A stretch of 9,037 nucleotides of DNA, taken from the NCBI GenBank assembly GCA_016929985.1, contig JAFGIH010000169.1:1-9037 (forward strand), read 5' to 3'. Source of the DNA: Thermoleophilia bacterium (GTDB lineage Bacteria; Actinomycetota; Thermoleophilia; RBG-16-64-13). Shown here piece by piece: positions 1 to 5,079 of the stretch; the first letter of the stretch is position 1, and each line of letters begins with the position of its first letter. A program made the position numbers and the translations under genes. Below the pieces are notes generated by a model, which was not told where the DNA came from, searched no databases, and was given only the letters and a program-made list of their open reading frames with translations.

Positions 1-120
1 AGGTTAGCCGAATCGGCGCAGCTACGCGAGCGCGGCGTATGATTGGCGCGAGTCGCACGAGCGCGTGAGGAGGGTGTCCGATAGAAGGGCTTTCCCTGGT
101 AGCCGAGTGGGTCAGGAGTG

Positions 121-1416
121 ATGGCGCCGGCCTGTCGTGAGTGTGGCGCGCGGCTGCCCAAGGGTGCAGGCGATTGGTGCCCGGAGTGCGGCGCGTCTCT
201 CACGGCCGGCGCGAGGTCTTGGGAGTTGGACTCCGGCCCGGCCGGCGGCGGGACGGGGGGCTCCGCAGCAGGTCGCGAGTCCACGCGGGCACGGGGCGCG
301 CGGTCTCGGCCCGGCGGACTGCGTGGTCTTCTCGGGCGCCGGCGGGCTCTGTGGGCCATCGCCGGTGTGGTGATATTGGCTGCTCTCGGCGCCGGTATCT
401 ACTGGGCGGTCGCGGCATCCCGGGATGGTGAGGGCGAGGGGGCCTATCTCTACCCCATCATGGTGGGCGGCAAGTGGGGCTACATGGATGCGACAGGCGC
501 CGTGGTCGTCGAGCCGCTGTTTGCCGATGCCGCGGACTTCTCCGACGGCATGGGTGCGGTGCGCAGGGATACCGATAGGTTACTCTGGGGCTACGTGGAT
601 CACACGGGCGCGGTGGTCATCGGGACGCAATTCGAGATGGCGACCGACTTCGGCGACGGCCGAGCGGTCGTGGTGCACGACGATACCTGGAGCGTGATCG
701 ACAGATCCGGCGCCTTGGTGGCCGAACTGCCTCAGTATGACAACCTGAGCGAGTTCCACGAGGGTATGTCACGTGCCCTGTTCGGCGGGCTGTGGGGCTA
801 TATCGACACCGAAGGCCACACCGTCATCGAACCGCAGTTCGAGTATGCGGAGGACTTCTCGGAGGGATTGGCGGCCGTGGGGCTGGGTTCCGTGTGGGGC
901 TACATCGATAAGACGGGCGAGTTCGTCGTTGAGCCGCTCTTCCCCGAGGTGCAGGGTTTTTCCGAAGGATTGGCCGCGGTTCTGCCTACGCGTGAGGTGG
1001 GCGCTGAGATGGTCTACATCAACACACGCGGCGAGCTCGCGCTGGATCCGGAGCCGAAGTGGGCCTTCGATTTCAAAGAAGGTCTCGCGGTGGGCATGGT
1101 CGCGGAAGATGCGGGCTTCAAATTCGGCTACATCGACAAGACAGGCGCCTGGGCCATAGAGCCACGCTTCAACAACGCCTCCTCGTTCTCGGAGGGCCTG
1201 GCGGCCGTCTCGGTGGACGGCGAGTGGGGGTATGTGGACGCCACCGGGACCATGGTGATAGAGCCCCGGCTCTGGGGAGCCTTCGATTTCCGGGGAGGTG
1301 TTGCCCGGGTCAGTCATGCTCCGGTGTTGCTCGAGGGCGGCACTGCGTATGAGGGCTACATCGACAGGTCCGGAGAGATCATCTTCGAGTTCGTCCAATC
1401 GAATTCCGTGCCGTAG
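121..1416 (+). CDS. Zinc-ribbon, membrane-anchored WG-repeat protein
   Basis: About 431 residues. Residues 5-27 form a zinc ribbon: two Cys pairs, C-R-E-C-G near the start and C-P-E-C-G about 16 residues later. A low-complexity Gly/Arg/Ser linker follows, ending in a basic stretch (G-R-R-R), then one hydrophobic helix at about residues 76-98. From about residue 116 to the end there are roughly nine WG repeats (W-G-Y-I/V-D-x-T-G-x-x-V-I-E-P-x-F), several followed by F-S-E-G-L-A-A-V; two or three are degenerate. The basic flank suggests the ribbon is cytoplasmic and the repeats are outside. WG repeats are usually taken as beta-rich binding modules of undefined ligand, so the role is unknown. 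Start: a stop at 100-102 limits the frame to GTG 118 or ATG 121. AGGAG at 114-118 lies only 2 nt before ATG 121 and overlaps GTG 118, so initiation is atypical. The downstream ygbA-like gene follows almost directly. Confidence 0.88.
   Translation: MAPACRECGARLPKGAGDWCPECGASLTAGARSWELDSGPAGGGTGGSAAGRESTRARGARSRPGGLRGLLGRRRALWAIAGVVILAALGAGIYWAVAASRDGEGEGAYLYPIMVGGKWGYMDATGAVVVEPLFADAADFSDGMGAVRRDTDRLLWGYVDHTGAVVIGTQFEMATDFGDGRAVVVHDDTWSVIDRSGALVAELPQYDNLSEFHEGMSRALFGGLWGYIDTEGHTVIEPQFEYAEDFSEGLAAVGLGSVWGYIDKTGEFVVEPLFPEVQGFSEGLAAVLPTREVGAEMVYINTRGELALDPEPKWAFDFKEGLAVGMVAEDAGFKFGYIDKTGAWAIEPRFNNASSFSEGLAAVSVDGEWGYVDATGTMVIEPRLWGAFDFRGGVARVSHAPVLLEGGTAYEGYIDRSGEIIFEFVQSNSVP
466..1401 (+). repeat. 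Tandem WG repeats (about nine units) within the coding sequence
   Basis: Translated units begin near W-G-Y-M-D, W-G-Y-V-D, W-S-V-I-D, W-G-Y-I-D (twice), M-V-Y-I-N, F-G-Y-I-D, W-G-Y-V-D and E-G-Y-I-D. The spacing is about 30-50 residues, and most units end in the form V-I-E-P-x-F. The third and sixth units have lost the W-G pair, and the sixth is preceded by a longer insert. Similarity is clear in protein but not in long runs of identical DNA, so these are old duplications rather than a recent tandem array. Confidence 0.85.
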
Positions 1417-1419
1417 GTG
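1415..1419 (+). promoter_or_regulatory. Ribosome binding site of the ygbA-like gene, overlapping the upstream stop codon
   Basis: AGGTG at 1415-1419 shares bases with the TAG stop (1414-1416) of the WG protein gene and lies 6 nt before ATG 1426. This supports ATG 1426 over the in-frame GTG at 1417, and suggests translational coupling of the two genes. Confidence 0.55.
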
Positions 1420-1425
1420 TGTTCC

Positions 1426-1797
1426 ATGCTCTCCGAGTCGAACAGCTCCCTGTCGCGACGCCTGCGAAGAGAGAAGAAGACACTGGAAGTGATGATCCGC
1501 ATGTACTGTGCGGCGAACCACGGCGCCGCCGGCGCCGGCCCGGACGGTGCCGGCACGGATGCGCTCTGCGACCAGTGCGCGGAGCTGCTCGCGTACTCCG
1601 TACAGCGCATCGACAGATGCAGATTCGGCAACGACAAGCCCACCTGCGCCTGGTGCAGCGTCCATTGCTTTCGCACCGACATGCGGGAGCGGGTGCGCGA
1701 GGTGATGCGGTATTCGGGGCCGCGCATGGCTTCCCGGCACCCCTGTCTCGCCTTGGCACATCTGCTTGATAGGCGGCGGACACCGGAGGAGGGATAG
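1426..1797 (+). CDS. ygbA: YgbA-family cysteine-rich protein (nitrous oxide-stimulated promoter family)
   Basis: About 123 residues, close to the size of enterobacterial YgbA. Family features visible in order: R-E-K-K-T-L-x-V-M-I-R-M-Y-C, then L-C-D-Q-C, R-C-R-F-G-x-x-K-P-T-C-A-x-C-x-V-H-C, M-R-E-x-V-R-x-V-M-R-Y-S-G-P-R-M, and a C-terminal L-A-x-x-H-L-L. The seven cysteines in Y-C, C-x-x-C, C and C-x-x-C-x-x-x-C positions suggest a metal or iron-sulfur site, which is inference. In E. coli ygbA belongs to the nitric-oxide-responsive NsrR regulon and has been linked to nitrosative stress; its biochemical role is not settled to my knowledge. A Gly/Ala/Pro-rich insert of about 18 residues separates the first Cys from C-x-x-C. 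No signal peptide or membrane helix, so cytoplasmic. Nine bases separate it from the WG gene, so co-transcription is likely. No NsrR-type operator was recognised. Start ATG 1426 is preferred over GTG 1417 because of the AGGTG site. Confidence 0.9.
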   Translation: MLSESNSSLSRRLRREKKTLEVMIRMYCAANHGAAGAGPDGAGTDALCDQCAELLAYSVQRIDRCRFGNDKPTCAWCSVHCFRTDMRERVREVMRYSGPRMASRHPCLALAHLLDRRRTPEEG

Positions 1798-1834
1798 GGC
1801 CGCGAAGAGGCGTCGCGGGCGCGACCCACTCACC

Positions 1835-1864
1835 GGCCGCGCGCTTGAGCGGCCTCTTGTCTTC
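1835..1864 (+). terminator. Candidate terminator hairpin after the ygbA-like gene
   Basis: GGCCGC (1835-1840) pairs perfectly with GCGGCC (1849-1854) around an 8-nt loop, followed by the T-rich run TCTTGTCTTC. A smaller hairpin, GTCGC/GCGAC at 1812-1825, precedes it. The stem is short and the T tract is interrupted, so termination may be partial. The 3' arm overlaps the -35 element of the next promoter. Confidence 0.42.
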
Positions 1865-1873
1865 GCCTATCAT
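1845..1873 (+). promoter_or_regulatory. Sigma-70-type promoter for the SLH surface-protein gene
   Basis: TTGAGC (1845-1850) and TATCAT (1868-1873) are separated by exactly 17 nt, matching TTGACA and TATAAT at 4/6 and 5/6 positions. Transcription would start near 1880, leaving about 30 nt of leader. That leader carries the Shine-Dalgarno-like GGGAGAG (1898-1904), 7 nt before ATG 1912. Confidence 0.5.
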
Positions 1874-1911
1874 GGAGGGCCTGAGGCCACCAAGTCTGGG
1901 AGAGTCTCTCG

Positions 1912-4680
1912 ATGAGAACAGGTATCGCGCGCGTGTTCCTGCCGTCCTTGATGGTCTTCGCACTACTTCTCGTTGCGATGGCGTCGCCTGCAATGGCCGC
2001 TGAGGTGCATGTCAGCGGCACCGACGGAAACGACACCATAACCGTCAGTCGCAGCGACGGCGCCTGCAGGTGCGTGGTGAACAGCGATCCTGCCGTGATT
2101 CTCGCAGAGGACGACACGCTCAAGGTCTACGGCCTGGGCGGCGACGACGTTCTGGTGGTGGACCTCGCCGGCGGTATCCCTATCCCAACGGACGGTGACA
2201 TCGACTACTACGGCGACAGCGGAGACGGGTCGGTCACAAGCCTGGGAGATTCGCTCAAGATCACAGACTCCTCCGGTGGAGGCCCTCTCGCCTTGTACTT
2301 GGGGCATCACTTCACCAGTGATCATGGGGGAGTCGTCCAGATATCCCTGGGGCTCGTCTCCTATGAGGAGCTGGGGTCTGTGGTTGTGGACATAGAGTCG
2401 AGTGAGATGGGGATGATCCTGCCGACTGCGCCGGGAGACGAGGCGGTGCTGGAAGACGACGGGGACACGACAAACGGGGTCTCGCGGCTTCGCAGTATCA
2501 ACGGAGCCTTTGTGCTCACCACGTTCGTGCATCCGACCAGACAGCTTGATATCTGGACGTTCGACCCGTACGCGGTGAGCATCGGCGCTCTCGAGACGGC
2601 CACATTCACGCCCCACTTGGTGCTGGTCGGGCCTCCCACCGGCGACACGCCCACCAGATTCGAACTGACGGGACCTGATGTACTACCCGATTCGGTGAGT
2701 CTTGAGGTGTGGTACCAGGGAGTCTTGGATATGAAGGGATTCGATCTCGTCATCGACGGTCTGAGTGGCAATGGCACTGTGGAAAACACTGAAGTGATCG
2801 GGCGTCTGTATGTCGGGTCCGGTGGCGCCAGCAGTACCTTCACCGGCGTGATACGTGGCATGAACCGTGTGGAGAAGTTGGGCGGCGGCACGCTGACGTT
2901 GACCGGGACCCACTTCACGCGCTTCATGTTGAGGGACGGAACGCTGCTTCTGACAGGCACGGGTTTGGTGTACGGGGAGGTGGCTGTAGATCGTCCGGCC
3001 ACGTTGGGCGGTTCGGGAGCAATCAGCGACGGCATCATGTCCCGAGGGACCATCAAGCCGGGTGACAGCGGGATCGGGACGCTGGCATGCGGGGGTGATG
3101 TGCTGCTCGATGGCGACTCGATTGTGTCCATGGAGATCAACAAGAGCGGAGTCACGTGCACCAGCGACAGGCTGTGCATCGACGGCTCGAGTCACGGGCT
3201 GGAATGCGCGGGCACGCTCACGGTGACGGCCTCCGGTGATGCATTGAGAGGCGGTGACGAGTTCGACCTGTTCGATGTCACGCCGCTCACCGGCCCTCCG
3301 TTCAGCGGGGCGTTTTCTACCGTCAACCTGCCCGCGCTCGGAGCCGGGCTGGGCTGGGATACGAGTGGGCTCTTGCTCGACGGCACCATCAAAGTGGTGG
3401 CCGTCAATGCTTCGCCGGTGTTCACGAGCCCGGCGGACTTCTTCGTCGATGAGAACACCATCTTCGTCGCGCGCGTAGCCGCGGCGGATTTCGAAGGCGA
3501 CCGCCTAAGCTACAGCATAGCCGGCGGTCCGGACGCCACCTTGTTCGCCATCGGTCCCCGGACCCGCGTGCTCACCTTCCGGACGCCCCCCGACTATGAG
3601 GCTCCCGCCGACGCCGGCGGCGACAACACCTACAACCTCACCGTGCAGGTATCCGACGGCTCTGCGGTCACGACTCAGGCCGTGTCCGTACACGTGGTCG
3701 ACGTGCGCGAGGGGCCGGTCTCGCATTCTCCCGTCATCACCAGTGATGGGGGCCACGATGGTGCGGTCTTCAGCGTACCCGAGAACACCACTGCCGTGGC
3801 CACTGTAGAGGCCATCGATCCCGATCCGGGCGCCGTCCTGACCTTCGACATCATGGGCGGTCCCGACGCGGACCAGTTCCAGATCGACCCGGTGACGGGG
3901 GTCCTCACCTTTTCGACAGCCCCCGACCACGAACGGCCCACCGACGTCGGCCACGACAACATCTATCGCATCACGGTGCGGGTCTCCGACGGCGCGAACG
4001 CCGATACCCAGGTGCTCACCATCACCGTGACCAACGTGGTCGAGCAGACCACGCTGCCCGCGACCGATCGCTGGAACGACATCACCGACGAAGAATGGGT
4101 GGACACCTACGGCGTGACCGCGGCCGAGGTCGACCGCGTGGCCGACGGCGGCGCCGACGGCGGCTTCCACCCGGGCGCCATCGTCACCCGGGGCCAGTTC
4201 GGCAAGATGGTGGTTGACGGCTTCGGCATCGCCAAGGCGAGTGCCGGCCCGCCGAGCTTCTCCGATGTCCCGACGAGTCATGCGTTCTTTGCCTGGATTC
4301 AGGGCGGGGCGGATGCCGGGGTCTTGAGCGGCCTTCTCGACGGCTTCTTCGCCCCCGGCAGATCCATCACCCGCCAGCAGGCGGCGAGCGTGCTCGGGCG
4401 GTGGGTGGCGGCTCAGGAACTGGCCACCGCGGGCGCCATCCAGTGTGCGCAGGGCGCCTATCCGACGCTGGAGGCCTGGTTTGCGGCCGAAGGCGTCGCC
4501 CTCCTTGCGGCGTTCGCCGATGGTGGAGACTTGGCCGCAGTGCACGCTCCCTACGTGGCCTACCTGGTGCACAAGGGCGTGATGCAGGGAGCCTCAGTGG
4601 GAGGTAGCCTCTACCTGCTGCCGCGCGGCAGTCTGACGCGTGCTCAGGCCGCGGTCACGATCGTGAGGACGGGCGTCTAG
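1912..4680 (+). CDS. Secreted surface protein: strand-repeat region, two cadherin-like modules, C-terminal SLH region
   Basis: 922 residues. A signal peptide spans residues 1-29 (Arg-containing start, hydrophobic core, A-M-A before the mature chain). Residues 30-85 carry RTX-like Asp/Gly turns (G-T-D-G-N-D-T-I, G-L-G-G-D-D-V-L). Residues about 285-400 resemble the autotransporter-associated beta-strand repeat (S-T-F-T-G-V-I, G-G-G-T-L-T-L-T-G, then G-T-L-L-L-T-G). Residues about 499-598 and 604-706 are two cadherin-like modules with P-V-F-T-S / P-V-I-T-S starts and V-S-D-G ends. Residues about 721-922 look like three SLH motifs (F-S-D-V-P near 782; I-T-R-x-Q-A-A; L-T-R-A-Q-A-A near the C-terminus), the first and third degenerate. 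SLH domains bind secondary cell-wall polymers, so the protein probably sits on the wall with its beta-rich part exposed, perhaps in adhesion. GGGAGAG 7 nt upstream supports the start. No sortase motif and no beta-barrel was seen. The N-terminal 250 residues beyond the RTX-like turns are unrecognised. Confidence 0.88.
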   Translation: MRTGIARVFLPSLMVFALLLVAMASPAMAAEVHVSGTDGNDTITVSRSDGACRCVVNSDPAVILAEDDTLKVYGLGGDDVLVVDLAGGIPIPTDGDIDYYGDSGDGSVTSLGDSLKITDSSGGGPLALYLGHHFTSDHGGVVQISLGLVSYEELGSVVVDIESSEMGMILPTAPGDEAVLEDDGDTTNGVSRLRSINGAFVLTTFVHPTRQLDIWTFDPYAVSIGALETATFTPHLVLVGPPTGDTPTRFELTGPDVLPDSVSLEVWYQGVLDMKGFDLVIDGLSGNGTVENTEVIGRLYVGSGGASSTFTGVIRGMNRVEKLGGGTLTLTGTHFTRFMLRDGTLLLTGTGLVYGEVAVDRPATLGGSGAISDGIMSRGTIKPGDSGIGTLACGGDVLLDGDSIVSMEINKSGVTCTSDRLCIDGSSHGLECAGTLTVTASGDALRGGDEFDLFDVTPLTGPPFSGAFSTVNLPALGAGLGWDTSGLLLDGTIKVVAVNASPVFTSPADFFVDENTIFVARVAAADFEGDRLSYSIAGGPDATLFAIGPRTRVLTFRTPPDYEAPADAGGDNTYNLTVQVSDGSAVTTQAVSVHVVDVREGPVSHSPVITSDGGHDGAVFSVPENTTAVATVEAIDPDPGAVLTFDIMGGPDADQFQIDPVTGVLTFSTAPDHERPTDVGHDNIYRITVRVSDGANADTQVLTITVTNVVEQTTLPATDRWNDITDEEWVDTYGVTAAEVDRVADGGADGGFHPGAIVTRGQFGKMVVDGFGIAKASAGPPSFSDVPTSHAFFAWIQGGADAGVLSGLLDGFFAPGRSITRQQAASVLGRWVAAQELATAGAIQCAQGAYPTLEAWFAAEGVALLAAFADGGDLAAVHAPYVAYLVHKGVMQGASVGGSLYLLPRGSLTRAQAAVTIVRTGV
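3406..4044 (+). repeat. Pair of cadherin-like modules within the surface-protein gene
   Basis: Two units of about 100 codons align well in translation: V-D-E-N-T versus V-P-E-N-T, G-G-P-D-A in both, V-L-T-F, then P-P-D-Y-E versus A-P-D-H-E, G-G-D-N-T-Y versus G-H-D-N-I-Y, and V-S-D-G near each end. The second unit keeps D-P-V-T-G-V-L; in the first this loop is altered to G-P-R-T-R-V-L. Calcium binding is usual in the superfamily but is not shown here. Confidence 0.75.
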
Positions 4681-4721
4681 CGCCCGCCGTGATTGGGGGC
4701 CGCCCGAAGGGCGGCGGGGCG
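4681..4721 (+). terminator. GC-rich hairpin, with an alternative fold, after the surface-protein gene
   Basis: GCCGCCC (4699-4705) and GGGCGGC (4709-4715) form a perfect 7-bp stem with a GAA loop, 18 nt after the stop. No T tract follows, so this would be a U-less or weak terminator. CGCCCGCCG (4681-4689) can also pair with 4712-4721 (one bulged G), which competes with the first stem. Confidence 0.45.
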
Positions 4722-4741
4722 TGAGCTTCCCCGGCTATCCG

Positions 4742-4769
4742 TAAAGCCCGCGGCGGTGTTGGCCGATAA
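4742..4769 (+). promoter_or_regulatory. Sigma-28 (FliA/SigD)-type promoter for the chemoreceptor gene
   Basis: TAAAG at 4742-4746 and a full GCCGATAA at 4762-4769. The gap between TAAA and GCCGATAA is 16 nt, within the 15-16 nt range of sigma-28 promoters. The position, just upstream of a chemoreceptor gene on the same strand, is what sigma-28 control of chemotaxis genes predicts. Transcription would begin near 4776. Confidence 0.8.
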
Positions 4770-4775
4770 TCCTTT

Positions 4776-5079
4776 CTGGCTGCCCGATCTTGGGCGGCGA
4801 CCAGCCGACAGTTCCTGCCGGCCGGCTTGTTCTCCGAGGGGAGAGAGTGGCTTTGTTGTGCCCGTGGTTCTCTGTGGTAGAAAGACGTGCCCACCTGTGA
4901 CCGGAGCGCATCGCGGACCGGATGGCTCAGCGATCGCGCGGCCGGCGCGCAGGCTGGTCGTCTCGAAGGATTCTCCTCTGCATGCCTCGCTATCTCCACG
5001 AAACCGATTGCGCGCCGAACGTGCTTCAGCGTGCATCGACTCGTTTGCGTAATCAGCTGATTTCTGGGAAAGGCATGAG
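4776..5079 (+). other. Long untranslated leader of the chemoreceptor mRNA (inferred)
   Basis: About 300 nt lie between the inferred start of transcription and ATG 5080. I see no convincing gene here. Possible local hairpins: GGCTG (4778-4782) with CAGCC (4802-4806) enclosing CCC/GGG; TCTCC (4831-4835) with GGAGA (4840-4844); GCGCG (4936-4940) with CGCGC (4946-4950). None matches a riboswitch class I could identify. The leader ends in GGGAAAGG (5066-5073), a good ribosome binding site 6 nt before the start. An ATG at 5075 opens a three-codon frame (ATG AGA TGA) whose stop overlaps the true start codon, which could modulate initiation. Confidence 0.4.

Noticed and set aside
1..68. Open frame ending at TGA 66-68, which could be the tail of an upstream gene.
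   Set aside because: About 21 visible codons of Arg/Ala-rich sequence with no motif; not enough to call a gene. No clear promoter was seen for the WG gene here either.
95..125. GGTAGCCGAGTGGGTCAGGAG resembles the D-arm of a tRNA-Leu or tRNA-Ser.
   Set aside because: No acceptor stem, anticodon arm or T-arm follows at the right distance; the downstream bases code for the zinc ribbon.
769..1833. Long minus-strand open frame across the WG-repeat and ygbA-like genes.
   Set aside because: Antisense shadow in GC-rich coding DNA; the plus-strand frames carry recognisable families and the antisense product does not.
4733..4790. GTAAAGCCC and a following GGCTGCCCGA look loosely like parts of the c-di-GMP-I riboswitch core.
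   Set aside because: The conserved GCAAA-CC hairpin and GACGCAAAGC core are absent, and the same bases are explained better by a sigma-28 promoter (TAAAG and GCCGATAA).
4853..4883. Possible sigma-70 promoter with TTGTTG or TTGTGC and TAGAAA in the chemoreceptor leader.
   Set aside because: Spacing is 19 or 16 nt and the matches are poor; the sigma-28 promoter upstream is far stronger.
4693..5052. 119-codon open frame in the gap before the chemoreceptor.
   Set aside because: It starts at a TTG inside a hairpin with no ribosome binding site, reads through the sigma-28 promoter, and the product is low-complexity Arg/Pro/Ala-rich with no recognisable motif. Overlapping minus-strand frames have the same character.
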